64,000 bases of DNA, taken from contig NC_058342.1 in assembly GCF_905475395.1 (NCBI RefSeq), positions 1,560,501 through 1,624,500 of the forward strand, written 5' to 3'. Position 1 is the first letter of the stretch. Each line of letters begins with the position of its first letter. The notes beneath the pieces are model-generated. The model worked only from the letters and a program-made list of their open reading frames with translations. It made no database searches and was not told the DNA's origin. A program made the position numbers and the translations under genes. Source of the stretch: Chrysoperla carnea (Eukaryota; Arthropoda; Insecta; Neuroptera; Chrysopidae). Below are positions 31,449 through 42,773 of the stretch, piece after piece.

Positions 31449-34400
31449 TTGAATATTGAAGAAAAATTAAGACGGTTTTTAGATTCGGGAGCATCAGAGG
31501 ATTTAAGTCATATAAAAGACTGGTTTGTTACGTATAGGAAAAGACTCCCAAAGCAAATTAAAATAGGAGACGGATCGTGTGTTAAAGCAACAGGCATAGG
31601 AGATATGAATATTCAATCATTCAATGGCAAAGAATGAAGTTCGACTATAATAAAAAATGCATTATACAACATGTTCTGTTATTAAATGCAGAAACCTAAC
31701 TTCGCAAAATAAGCTCATCCAGAGCAAAAAAAAAAACTGTTTTCCAAATTTGGATCTGAGCCCTAATTTGGGAGCTACAGGTATGACAAAAATTGATAAA
31801 TTTGTTTATTCACTGACTATGATTCGATAACCAGTAGCCAATGATAATCAGAAGATATTAGTTAATTTTATTTAATAATATTCAACTAAGGTAGGGATTT
31901 TTGAAATTATTACATGATTTAATTGGATTATATTATTTTGCAAAAACATTAAATTTATGAGCTTTTTTTGGGAAGTTAGGTTTCTGCAGTTAATAACAGA
32001 ACACGTTGTATGTATCAAATTTAACTTTCAATTTATTTTCTCTTGGAACTACATTAGATAAAGATTATAAATTTATTAGTAACAATCAAGAATGTGAGAT
32101 TTTAGATGGAGAAAATGTGGTCGCAAAAGGTGTCAGAGATAGAAACTTGTATGAAATGGTATTCAACGTTGAAAACAGTACTAAGGGATGTGCTGCAAAT
32201 GTTAGTGTATCTAAAATATCATTAAAGCTGTGGCATGGAAAAATGGGACATCAAAACCTGGATCATGTTAGAACAATTTTTAAAAGATAGAAGATTGATT
32301 TTTTGGATTGCAATAATTTTATTTGTAAATCATGTATGATTGGAAAACAACATCGTTTACCTTTTCCAACGAGTTAAACTAAAACTACTCGAGTTGGACA
32401 GATTATTCATGGAGATGTTCTTGGACCATTGGCGGTCGATTCCCTAGGTGGATCTTGATATGTATTTTTGCTTAAAGACGATTATTCACATTATAGAGAA
32501 ACCTTCTTTATTAAAAATAAAAGTGAAACTTTCGAATGCATCAAGTCATTTTTTAAGCTTGTGAAAAATCAGACTGGAAATTCAGTAAAAATATTTAGAA
32601 GCAATCAAGGAACCGAACAAGATAACATAAAAATAAAACACTTTCTACGTGAGGAAGGAATCAGACATCAAATGTCAGTAGTTTATTGTCACAACAAAAC
32701 GGAAAAATTGAAAGGGATAATAAAACAACTATGGAAATGACTAGAACCATTTTGTACGAAAATAATTTGGATAAGAAACTTTGGGCAGAGGCGGTAAATT
32801 ATTCAATTTGTACTTTAAATATGACAGGTACGAGTTCAGTAAAGGACAAAGCTCCTTTTGAATTGTGGTTTAATAAAACATTGGATGTATCATGATTGAA
32901 ACATTTCTGTTTTCAAGCCTATATTTATATACCAGTACAAAAAGAAGAAATTTAGATCCAAAAGGTTACAGATTCTATGTGGAAAGTGTAATAAAACTCG
33001 ACTTGACAAGTTTGGATGTAGTACATACCGAAGAAAATGGTGATGAAAATGTAATTGAGGTTGAACTCGAAAATGAAATTTCAACTGATGAAATTGATGA
33101 AGAAAACAATTTAGAAACAACAAATCACTATTCACTTAGAAAACCAAAACGACTTCTTGATTATGAATTAACAGCAATTATAGGTGAAGTAGAGGATATG
33201 ACGTTTGAAGAAGCTTGTAAGGGCAAACAATGGAAAAAGATGATAGATGATAAAATGGTTTTATTGGAAAAGAATAATACATGGACATTAGTGGACCCTC
33301 CGAAAAACATAAAACCTTTGAGTTCAAAATGGGTATTTCGCAAGTAAAATTTTCAAGATGAAGAAATCAAAAAGACTAGTAGTTCGAGGTTTTCTTCAAA
33401 CAGAAAATTTTGATTACAAAGAAATTTATAGTCCAGTGGTGAGCTATAACTCAGTTAGAATCATTTTGGCCATTAGTGCTATAAATAATTAGGAAGTGTA
33501 ACAATTTTATGTTAAAACAGCCTATTTAAATGGTGATTTCGAGGAGAAATTTTATATTGTTCTGCCTGAAGGGTACCATGATAATTCTGGAAGAGTTTGT
33601 AAACTGTTGAAAAGTATTTATGGGTTAAAACAGTCGCCTAGGCAATGGTATATTAAATTTGCAAACTTCCTGACAAATAAAGGATTTTCAACTTCCGTTG
33701 CTGATATATAATAAGGGATCCTAAAACAATTATTATAGCCCTTTATGTAGATGATAGATTGGTTGTTGGTGAACATAGAACTGCAATAAAAAAATTTCTA
33801 GAAGAAATGAACACGAATTTTGAAATTATTTATGGTGAAGCAGAAGAATATGTTGGAATAACTATATTTAAAAAATGCTACGAAATTTGGAATGGAAGAG
33901 TGCATACTACTTTGAAAATCTCAATGCAACCACAGTTCAATAAAGGTGAAAATTCTTCAAGTGCAGATGACAAGCCATATCATGAAATTATAGTAACCTT
34001 GCTTTATTTATCAAATATCACGCGTACTGATATTTGTTTTGCCGTCAACTATCTTAGCAGATTTGTGCAAAAACCAACTCAAACACATTGGATGGAATCA
34101 AAAAGAATTCTATGTTACTTAAAAGAAACAAAAAAATATGGAATACATTATAATCAAGGAAACAAAAAAGTAAAAGTGTATACTGACGCTGATTTTGCTG
34201 GTGACCTTCAATCTAGAAACCATTGGCATTAAGCACGACAGAAGCTGAGTTCGTAACAGCTTGTGACAGCATAAAAGGAATAATGTGGACAAGACAATTT
34301 TTGGAAGATTTACATTTTAAAAGTGATGAACTAACTGAACTTATGTTGGTAACATGAGTGCATTGTATTTATAAGGAAATGAAAATAATGGCTTTATTAA

Positions 34401-34577
34401 ACGAGCTAAACATGTAAACATAAAGTATTTTTTTATTAAAGAAAATTTAAATAAATGTGTAAAACTGAACCTTATAAAAGGGACTGATCAAGTGGCAGAC
34501 ATTTTTACTAAGCCTTTAGGTCGAGTGCTGTTTGAAAAGTTCCAAGACGGACTTCGTATAAAATGTTTGAAAATATA
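31449..34577 (+). pseudogene. Copia pol (protease, integrase, RT, RNase H), broken
   Basis: Protease: RRFLDSGASEDL near 31470-31500, with the DSGA catalytic site. Integrase zinc site: LWHGKMGHQNLDHV with CKSCMIGKQHRLPF (32229-32365). Integrase core in two frames (32468-32895). RT: GKQWKKMIDDKM, WTLVDPPKN and KWVFRK (33220-33345), LKQSPRQWYIKF near 33628, active box LYVDD near 33744. RNase H: VYTDADFAGD near 34178. The last motif is the copia end HVNIKYFFIKE...VADIFTKPL (34418-34520). The coding order is normal, but there are frameshifts near 32700, 33345 and 33700-33760 and stops between. The stretch 31667-32008 is a foreign MITE, not coding. Confidence 0.85.
31667..32008. mobile_element. 342-bp TA-flanked MITE inside the copia pol
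   Basis: It starts caacatgttctgttattaa and ends with the inverted copy. The ~37-bp TIRs differ at a few positions (for example atg versus gtg, aaatgca versus aactgca). It is flanked by TA at 31665-31666 and 32009-32010. Removing it and one TA rejoins the copia reading frame exactly (ALYVSN at the junction), which proves the borders. TA duplication and short TIRs suggest a Tc1/mariner-type source element. It codes for nothing. Confidence 0.92.
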
Positions 34578-34586
34578 ATTAAGAAT

Positions 34587-34596
34587 TTAGGAGAAG
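34587..34596 (+). promoter_or_regulatory. Polypurine tract of the copia element
   Basis: The purine-rich run ending aggagaag lies directly before the TG of the 3' LTR, where plus-strand DNA synthesis is primed in LTR elements. Confidence 0.6.
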
Positions 34597-34944
34597 TGTT
34601 GAAATATAAATTAATAATTATATTTTGTGAAATAAACTATAAAGGAAATGAATTGTAATTTATAATTAGTGTAGATGGCAGCATGTAACAGAATAGTTAC
34701 AGAATATATCTAGGCTGTTATTGAACTGTATAAAATAATAGAATGTTCCAGAATAATAGAGACGGTAAACGGACACTGTGTGTGATCAAGAAAGAGTTAT
34801 TTAATTGATTTTTAATCTGTGTGCACATGTTGCAATTTGATTATTATTTAGTTAAAGCATTTTTCTTTATTCAAATATAATATAATATAATATCTATGTC
34901 TTTTTGTTTCTTAGTATTTTACCATAACCTTAATAATTCCAACA
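34597..34944 (+). repeat. 3' LTR of the copia element
   Basis: 348 bp from tgttgaaatataaatt to attccaaca, with TG/CA ends and a taata microsatellite near 34876-34893. No matching TSD can be read because the left LTR is truncated. Confidence 0.85.
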
Positions 34945-35500
34945 ATTGATTCAGCAGAAACTAAATTCGAATTTCAATCTTTTTTTGTATGTATAGAAGT
35001 TTTTTTTTATTATTAAGCACATAGAATGTATTTTGTTTGATATCTGCTATGAGCGCGATATCACTTTTCATAAACTTGAAATAATTTAAAGAAATAACAC
35101 ATAATCAAAACCACTTTTTATAAAATTACACTGGATTAAAGAATAAGTTTAAATTGTTAATAACCTCAAAATATTCACGTAACTAATTTCTCGTTTTAAA
35201 TTTGAAGCCCAAGGATTCATATTTTTTCAAACAATTTGCAAAGAAAATATTGTACTGATTTTATACTGTGATTTTAGCACTGACAGTCTGCAAGCTTACT
35301 ACTACTTATTAGGTAATAAATAAATAAATAATGAAATAAATATATAAATAAATAAAACACTTTAACTAAACACTTTTTGTACATAACATTTTTTTCTAAA
35401 ATAATTATTTTCAGCGCTCTTTTGCATCTTTATAGTACTCTGACTGTTATACATAAAGAAAGGTTGTGTGGCGTTCACAACAGAATTTTCCGCAAATATT
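34945..35500. other. AT-rich DNA, no gene seen
   Basis: An aaat-type simple repeat at 35315-35358 and nothing else of note. On the minus strand this is the region downstream of the candidate host exon. Confidence 0.4.
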
Positions 35501-35720
35501 TACTTACTTGTAGGTAAGGTGGGTTTCCTCGTATTTCTATGTTTATCAAAATCATATACGGTTTTCGTGGAAAATCGTTTTGGTGGAGATGGATCCTGGG
35601 CATAGCAATATGAAACACTTTGAGAGTCTTTAACTTGATCGGATCGGTAAATAACGATTACATACCCCGTTATTAATAATATAACAACACTTAATACGAA
35701 ACCAATTTTAAATAGTACAT
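35501..35720 (-). CDS. Candidate host gene, exon with one transmembrane helix
   Basis: The minus strand has a strong acceptor (tctcttttttag, AG at 35722-35721) and opens into HVLFKIGFVLSVVILLITGY and VIVIYR, a clear membrane-spanning helix of about 20 residues. A polar tail follows (SDQVKDSQSVSYCYAQDPSPPK, then RFSTKTVYDFDKHRNTRKPT). At 35508/35507 there is a good donor (caa/gtaagt); if it is used the exon is 213 nt, phase 1 on both sides. If not, the frame reads on to TAA at 35501-35503. The preceding exon (36927-37109) ends in matching phase. The basic residues after the helix suggest the C-terminus faces the cytoplasm. I do not recognise the family. Codon usage is less A/T-extreme than the flanks. 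Confidence 0.6.
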
Positions 35721-36926
35721 CTAAAAAAGAGAAATAATTTTTAAATTAAAGTATTAATTTGATAAGTTTAAATAACTTTACTCATCATAAAGTAGTCTCG
35801 TTTTCCAAACTTTGAGTGTCTTATAAATATTTCATTAATTGTTAATGTATACTTAATTAATAATTAATATGTGAATTAACAATGAATGTGTTAATTGATT
35901 ACTGAAATGTTTGTATAAAAGCCATATACTCTTACAAAAATTTAATACACTTGATATTGATTTGTTTTTTTTTTGTTTTTTTTATCAAGTCATGTTAATT
36001 GTTATCAAAATATTACAATCTTTAAGATATTAGCATAACTAAGAAAATATACGCTTCTTTCTTAAAAATGATTTAAAATAAATGTTCCTACATTGGTCGT
36101 TCAATTTTTGTTCAATCGCACCTTAAATACAGAAGGTTGCGTAAATAGTTACACAGTATAAAATCAGTACAATGGATTTATATAGTAGATATAAATTACC
36201 AGTTCGCTTCGCTAGATAACTGCTTTTTATTTTCCACGATAAAAATTGTATTGTCGCCATTCGAGAAAAGACGAATGTAACAGTTATTGTCTCAACCCAT
36301 TTCTAAAACAGAAGATCTTGTATAGTCCTATTTCGTTTCGTTTAACAGTTAAAAGCTTTCTAGAGATACATAAACGAATCAGCATATTTTGTACTAAGTA
36401 AAACTAATACTTATAGACTATAGAAAAATCTGCCTTAAGAATCTTGAACAATTTACCGTTTAATGGTGAAGACACTTTTAAACATTACATATCTACAGTT
36501 GAACCAAGTTACTTATTATAGCCCCTTCTTTCGTTAATTATTATTATCATTTTCGCATCGTCTCATTTTTTATGACATCGCTAAATAAAATGTAACAAAT
36601 GAATAAATAGATATATAAAACTGTACACCACTAAACTTTGTCCTATGTTTCTGCATTGTTGAGAAAAGTCTATATTATCCATATGTAAAACGTTAAAACA
36701 ATTCCAGGCACAGTGTGAAGATAGGAAGAATGATCATGAATTGTTCTTGTTTTCTTGTAATCTTCGACCAGATCAACATCGAGGCTATTGTAAATAAAAA
36801 TTATATGCGTATTCTTTATGATTATTTTCGAATCGGCATACATGTATAAAATAAATTAATTTTCTTTTTTTATATACGCTTACTTTTTCATATAATTCAA
36901 ATACGGTGTTCTCTACAATCACTCAC
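35721..36926 (-). other. Putative phase-1 intron of the candidate host gene
   Basis: 1206 bp bounded by gtgagt (36926-36921) and a pyrimidine-rich tract with ag (35722-35721) on the minus strand. Noncoding and AT-rich. No transposon recognised inside it. Confidence 0.55.
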
Positions 36927-37109
36927 GTTTTTGGTTAAAAGACTTGTAAATTGGAAGCAATCCAGCAAAATCATAAAGTGGGGTTGGTTGAACAGGTTCA
37001 TTATCATCAGGTTCCAGGACGTTCATTGGTGAGTATTTATCACAATTACTTTTCGCAGAATCGTTCCCGGGATTAAGGGGATTAAGAAGCGAACCCAGAT
37101 TCAATTTAT
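36927..37109 (-). CDS. Candidate host gene, upstream exon (acidic, proline-rich)
   Basis: A 183-nt exon on the minus strand: acceptor ...gtgactag, donor aaac/gtgagt. It reads KLNLGSLLNPLNPGNDSAK, then CDKYSPMNVLEPDDNEPV and QPTPLYDFAGLLPIYKSFNQK. The last codon is completed by the next exon (C + AT), after which the membrane helix begins. Both flanking introns are phase 1 and the length is a multiple of three. In the exon frame there is a stop just upstream of the acceptor, which supports splicing rather than a longer ORF. It could be the juxtamembrane outer part of a larger receptor-like protein whose other exons lie outside or further upstream. No family recognised. Confidence 0.55.
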
Positions 37110-39299
37110 CTAGTCACGATAGAAACATTAATCGCACGTGGCTTCCATTGGGTTTCACTCGCATTTTTCAGAGAATCAACACGTTAAAAATATTCATTAT
37201 GTTCGAGAAAACTTTGGATACTTCGATAGAATACCATAAATCATGCTTTACATTGCCACGCGACCATATTCATTCAAGTCTATATGCATGAAATATTTTC
37301 GTGACACTTCCTACATTACCGACAAAAATTTTCTTCCTGGTGTATTTCCCATATTATATTATCTCTTAAGTCCTTGGATGATTCAAGGAACTCCGTTTGC
37401 TAAATTTTAAAAATTTTAAGAATAGTAAAGAAAAACGCCTCCGAAAATTATCATCGAGCCCTATTAGCATTTTGATTCACTAATTTTATTTTATTTATTT
37501 TCTGACTAGAAATCAAATATAATTGATTTCCATGATTAACAAAAACCACACCCACCAAAAAGCACTTTAATTGGGCAATTATAGAATTATAATAATAAAA
37601 CGCCAAGGAAGCCTTTAACTATGAGTTCGGTCCGATTCAAAGCTTACTTAGCTTGTAAGTGAACACTAGGTACACCATCTACATGTAACACTTAATATTT
37701 TAATCCATAAGAAATTTCACCATAATCGAGTAAATTTCAAATGAAAAGTTATATAATATGTTGTTTAATTAAGATTTCTATCTTTAAGTATTTGTTATAG
37801 TTCTCATCGTCTATAAAACCACTGATATCTTATCCAACCAATTAAATTTTTTTTTAATACTCAAAAGTTTCTTTGTAGTATCCAATTTGTGTATCCTCGA
37901 TTCAGGTTTAAAGTTCTTTCTAAACTAAATATTTTCTACCTTTTACACTTATAATAAAAGCACCTGGACGAAATGAATGTCATGATAAAGAAAAACACAA
38001 TTAAATTTCTGATTTGAAAATCTTAAGGACATTTAGAATTATTTTTTTCATCGATGTTGACTGTAAAGTATTTTTGAATATAACATCTAAACGAGCTATA
38101 CGTTGAGCAATTAACGTAGAAGTGGTACACTGATTCAATTTCGAGCGTGTAACATATTGAACGTATTTCCTTAAGATTCAGACAATAACTGTTTATAAAT
38201 AATTTTAAAATGATATTTTCTGTGAGTACGTAATTGGAGATAATACGTTTCAAAAAAGTTCTGATTAGTTACACTATATAGTGAGACTTAATTCCAAATC
38301 TATGTTTTTCATTAGTAGATAGTTTTAAATCATATATATCTGGTTTTGCCCTTGTATGTAGTTTTCAGATTTTTGGTAATAATAGTTTTAATTGAGAGCA
38401 TCAATTTTTATCATTTTTGTTTTGTGGAGTAAAATCTAAATACAATGATCGGTTAGAACTAATTTTTAGAAGCCTTTCGGGCAACTGTATCAGTTTGCGC
38501 CAATAATTTTAGACTTGCGATTTTGTTGACCCAAAGTCTGAAGATGATGGTGATATCAGTCTAGTTTGAATTGATTTTTGGAATTTTTTGCCTCTGCAAT
38601 ATTGCAATATTGTTTGTTGCTTGGTGATATTCTCCGATCTATGAAAACATAACACATAGGTATATTTTCTTATGTTATATGTTTGACATACATGAATTAT
38701 ATGTTTGACATATATTTATTATTTAAAATTAAAGACCGCTAAATATTTGTATTTTGCTGAATTTCGGAAAGGCATAGTTTTGATTTTCTGAATTCATGCA
38801 ACTTTTTTAGGAATTTTTGAACGTAAAATATTAATTAAAGTTAATTTTATACATTTGTTGGCGAACAAGCAAAGATAATCAGAAATTTGTTATAAACAAT
38901 GGATATAGGGGATCACCTTTCAAATATCCAGAATTTATTTTTATACTATGAGTTGATCTTCTTCCAGCTTTCAACAACACAGGTTTCAGTTCCTTTAAAA
39001 ATATTCTCAATCATCCGTATAAACTTCCCACTTATACCCATATTATAGAGTGTCTTCCATAACATACTATTGCTTGCTTAGTGCCTGTCTGGTTAATTGA
39101 GAGTCCTTTAGCACGCGATGGCGGAGTCATTTCTAGCCTGTGGGCACAGGCTAGAAATGCGAGCTCTCGCCTCAACAGCAATGTAAGTGTGTGTTTTCAT
39201 TGTTGCATCGAGAAATGTGGTCTGTCTCCCACTATCAACCGAACAAACCGGCAAACGCCGGAGCATATTATTGCCCCAGAGACGGTGCGATCCGTTTTT
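37110..39299. other. Intergenic or intronic AT-rich DNA
   Basis: No certain gene. It may include an upstream intron of the minus-strand host gene. The only coding-like piece is at 38023-38253. 39081-39323 is open but unlike any protein I know. Confidence 0.4.
38023..38253 (-). pseudogene. Possible LINE C-terminal zinc-knuckle fragment
   Basis: Reads RSICYTLEIESVYHFYVNCS then SFRCYIQKYF. The C-x(n)-ESVYHF-x(3)-C-x(n)-R pattern is that of the C-terminal knuckle found after the RT in several LINE clades (ETxxHxxxxC). Only about 75 residues are open and no RT is adjacent, so this is a weak call. Confidence 0.3.
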
Positions 39300-40230
39300 G
39301 TCCGTATGATACGTTCAGTATAACGAGCATTCTACCTTGCTAGACTGATAGGGACACCACCTCCACCTGGGCGTCTTCGTAGTGAGAGTGCTCCAAATAT
39401 CATTAATAATAACAGTGTAATAATAGGAAATATCACAAATTTATTATGTAGTGAACAATTTTCAAAAATTAATAGTAAAATTGTGAAAGCGAATGTTGAG
39501 GTACAACGGTAATTATAAAAAATGAAATTGAAGAACTTAGAAAAGTTAATCTTCAATTATTGGATGACATTCAATTTTTCATCAACAACAATTGATTTCA
39601 TGCAACACAGAAAACAAATCTTCACAAATTCAACAAAAAGTCATTGATCAGGCAGAAATGTCCACAAACACAAATAAAAATAATAAAGTTTCCAAAAATA
39701 AATGTATGCAAATCACACGTGGACAAATTATATCACATGGTACAAATTATACCACATGATATAGCTTTGAACACGAAAACTTATGATTTAAATGTAAATG
39801 CAACATCGTCTAATGTAAATGTAATTTCAAATGAAAAAAGTGATGATGACCGTTTTGAGAGTGTATCATACAAAAATCGTTCGTGGACACGGCTCTTGTG
39901 TTGAACCGAAAGTTTCGTTTTTTTTTTGGCCGCTATAAAAAAGTAAAGGCGAAAATGTAAAAGAACACATAAAAAAAAAAACTTCCTGGATATGATTTTG
40001 ATGCTGAGGATCTGTAAAACAAAGGCTTATTCAGTAGCTTCAGAATTGAAGCTATGCAATCATTAAAAGAAGAAATGTACAAACAGTCGAACTGGCCTCA
40101 TGGAACTTTGGTGAATCAGTATACATTTCGCAAACAAAATCAAGCTTTGGTTAGTGAGTACAACACTAAACATCCACAAATTGCTATAAATAATAAAAAC
40201 AAAAAATTAATAATACGTAGAATTTGATCT
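39300..40230 (+). pseudogene. LINE ORF1-like relic
   Basis: Broken plus-strand pieces in order: PPPPGRLRSESAPNIINNNS (39358-39415), a coiled-coil-like stretch IKNEIEELRKVNLQLLDDIQ near 39515-39575, a basic region, then SFRIEAMQSLKEEMYK with NWPHGTLVNQYTF near 40037-40130. The WP-x-G-x-x-V/L-x-x-(F/Y) end is common in LINE ORF1 proteins of insects that have an N-terminal finger and a coiled coil. Stops and frameshifts separate the pieces and no EN/RT follows. It is cut by the LTR of the gypsy element at 40379. Confidence 0.45.
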
Positions 40231-40494
40231 ATGTTGCGGTGTTCATGTCTTCTTGAGTGAAGTTCTTTAACATAGATGTTTCTTACATTATTATTTATAT
40301 TTCAATCTTTTGATAATATATAATATTGCTTTGTTGACATTTTTATTTATCTTCATATTTTTGTATTTTATTTACGATTGAATATGTACAATGTTCAATT
40401 CGTTATGTTTTTGGTGGAATTTTGAATTAAAAAACTAACATAAATCACTATCTAGTAAAAGATAAAAAATATAATGCGTACCCTCTCTATTTTT

Positions 40495-41072
40495 ATACCA
40501 TGTATATATGAAATATACATATTATACCATGTATATATGAAATATACATAGTATATTAAGTTTAGTCCAAAGTTTGTAACGCCTAAAAATATTCATGCTA
40601 CGAAAAACATTTTGGTATAGGTGTTCATAGAATCACCTAATTAGTCCATTTCCGGTTGTCCGTCCGTCCGTCCGTCTGTGGACACGATAACTCAAAAACG
40701 AAAAGAGATATCAAGATGAAATTTTTATAGCGTACTCAGGACCTAAAAACTGAGGTCAAGTTCGTAAATGAGCAATATGGGTCAATTGGGTCTTGGGTCC
40801 GTAGGACCCATCTTCTAAACCGTTAGAGATAGAACAAAAGTTTAAATGTAAAAAATGTTCTTTATAAAAAAATAAACAACTTTTGTTTGAAAAATTTTTT
40901 TGTAAACTTCACTGTTTACCCACGAGGGCGTTTATTAGGTGCAAATTTTATAGTATGCATTAATATGGGAATATCAGTGTGTGTGTAGCTATTTAAAAGT
41001 GGATATCTTTTTTTATTAACGTGACGTCAAAAAACAAACGATTGCTTTATCAACACTGTCTATACATGGTAT
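40495..41072. mobile_element. Small TIR element carrying a (gtcc)n insect repeat
   Basis: Begins ataccatgtata and ends with its exact inverted copy tatacatggtat (41061-41072). Inside are a 29-bp tandem duplication (40497-40554), a run of gtccgtccgtccgtccgtct near 40658-40678, and sequences on changing reading such as ggtcaattgggtcttggg and ggacccatcttctaaaccg. The right LTR lacks it, along with the next ~40 bases. It has no coding capacity. A MITE-type element is the simplest reading. Confidence 0.55.
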
Positions 41073-41918
41073 TTCAACAATTAAGTCAGTCAATTGTTTG
41101 TTCTCACTTGTTATTTTACATTTTTGCTACTCGCACTAAACCAACAGACTTTAATTTGGAACTTGAGCGGGTCAACATCAAAATTTAGTAACATCATCAT
41201 CATTGTAAAAACATCTTCGGATGGTTGCATCATTGTAAATTTTAATATGACAACAGAAAAATATTTTCGTAAATCGTACCACGTTTTTTATTCGAACCAG
41301 TATCCTTTTGGGATATTTAAATTATATCATTATTGATTCGATATTCCATTCGAATTTGATTTATCTTATTTTTGGATTTCATTAATAATTTTCTGAAATT
41401 AATCAAGGTTAGTAAAATAAAAGTATTTCCATGATATTCAGTTACTATGCAAATACTATCTGGGATTTTATTTAATTTGACTTAATTTGATTTAATCGTT
41501 TTAATATTCAAAACATTTTGTTAGAATTATTTAATCAAACGATATTTCTAGTATGGTTAAATAATTATCGATATAGAGTTTAACTTACCAATAATGGTTT
41601 GTCGTAATTAAATTTAGTTTTCCTTTTAAAATTGTTTCTTTTGTCGAAAGCAATTATTATTGAATTTTTCTGAGGTTATAAACGATTGCTGTATGGTTTT
41701 TTATATATAACCGAATCCGGTAATATTCAAAGATTTTTGAGATTTACGAATGTTAAATTGAAACTTTATTTGATTCTAAGTACATCATTCGTATTTCGAT
41801 AATTTAATTAATTTTCTACTTATTTACTTACATTTATTTAATATTGTGAATGTATTTTCATTTTTCATATAAGAAAAATTCTTTCGATCGATCAAGATTT
41901 ATTTTGAGATTAAAAAAT

Positions 41919-41970
41919 GTTGTCACCAAACTGTAACAATAAATTATTATTGTTACAGTTTGGTGACAAC
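41919..41970. repeat. Perfect 24-bp-arm hairpin in the left LTR
   Basis: Arm gttgtcaccaaactgtaaca plus ataa, a 4-base loop (atta), then the exact reverse complement. The right LTR has only one arm here (near 52330), so the palindrome is specific to this copy. Confidence 0.9.
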
Positions 41971-42064
41971 CAAATATATTTTTTTTGTATATCTTTTTCA
42001 GTAACAATAAGTATCCTTAAAAGCGCTAAGTAAAAACATTTACGAGCCTCTGTAACGAATCGGC

Positions 42065-42439
42065 CGGGCCTAGCGATTTTGTTCCACGTTTATTTTAAAT
42101 ATCTTTAAACTTGAATACAGTATGGTTCACTCTGCTAGACTTTCAAATGGGTTTTCTTATAGATTTTTGGTACTTACCATCAATATACATAACTTTTACC
42201 AAATTTACACATTCCCCATCTCATATTATATTACCACTTGGTAACACAAATTTACACTAGCCCAGCGATTTTGTACCACGTTTATTTTAAATATTTTTAA
42301 ACTTGAATACAGTATGGTTCACTCTGCTAGACTTTCAAATGGGTTTTCTTAAGATTTTTTTTACTTACCATCAATATAATATACATAAATTTTACCAAAT
42401 TTACACACCCCCATATCATATTATTTACACTTGGTAACA
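42065..42439 (+). repeat. Tandem pair of ~185-bp units after the left LTR
   Basis: Two head-to-tail copies, 42065 to about 42255 and about 42256-42439. Each begins agcgattttgt-ccacgttta and contains tatggttcactctgctag and cttggtaaca. They lie between the LTR and the gag start, so this is a duplicated leader segment. Confidence 0.85.
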
Positions 42440-42558
42440 GAAAAATTGCTTTAACTTTTATTGATGCTTATTTAATCTTTTTATAATTATTTAAATTTCG
42501 TACATTTTTTAATCAATCTTTTTTATTTTTTTTTTTGAGTAATTATATTTATAAAAAA

Positions 42559-42660
42559 ATGCCGCATACAAGAACTGGTGGCTCAGTTGATTTGAGGCGT
42601 CTACTTAGACTATACGAAAATACGAATACCGTGGTTCAAATCCGTCTCAACGCTCTTAAA
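42559..42660 (+). pseudogene. Gypsy gag, N-terminal piece
   Basis: The ATG at 42559 opens MPHTRTGGSVDLRRLLRLYE then NTNTVVQIRLNALK. This is a plausible Gag start placed correctly after the leader. The frame ends where the LINE begins. The rest of Gag appears at 47296. Whether bases were lost at the junction cannot be told, because no TSD of the LINE was found. Confidence 0.5.
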
Positions 42661-42773
42661 ATTTTTATTTATTTTTTTTTATGTTTTCGTTTTGTGTTGT
42701 GATTCTATATAGCGTAAATTTCATTAAAATAATTTTTGTACTGTATCTAAAAACTAAAAAAGACAATTTTGAA

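Larger units (their letters stand above)
30355..34944 (+). mobile_element. Ty1/copia retrotransposon, 5' LTR truncated
   Basis: The 3' LTR (34597-34944) is complete with TG...CA ends. Only its last ~73 bases are present on the left (30355-30427), followed at once by a copia-type primer-binding site. Between them are gag with zinc knuckles, a protease DSGA motif, integrase HHCC, RT with Y-V-D-D and RNase H, in the copia order (integrase before RT). Frameshifts and stops break the ORF at several places, and a 342-bp MITE sits at the protease/integrase junction. Loss of the left LTR means it cannot be transcribed normally. Confidence 0.88.
40379..42080 (+). repeat. Left LTR of the gypsy element (with a 0.6-kb insert)
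   Basis: Matches 51085-52455 over its whole length, with shared blocks such as ttggtggaattttgaatt, gcgggtcaacatcaaaat, ccacgttttttattcgaacc and gtaacgaatcggccggg. It has an extra ~615 bp (40495-41112) absent from the right LTR and a small 24-bp-arm hairpin at 41919-41970. The other differences are scattered substitutions and short indels, so the element is not young. Confidence 0.8.

Noticed and set aside
39081..39323. 80-codon open frame with several cysteines
   Set aside because: Could be the finger part of the neighbouring LINE ORF1 relic, but the cysteine spacing does not fit a known finger.
40379..42080. Left and right 1.4-kb repeats considered as two independent copies of a DNA repeat instead of LTRs
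   Set aside because: They lie in direct orientation exactly around a gag-pol body with leader and pol end in the right places, which fits LTRs better. Uncertainty about the exact ends remains.
42575..42656. tRNA-like stretch with A-box-like tggctcagttgatttgagg and B-box ggttcaaatcc (possible SINE head or tRNA gene)
   Set aside because: The same bases lie in an open frame from ATG 42559 that makes a sensible Gag start. The T-stem and acceptor stem do not pair properly. The box matches are probably chance.
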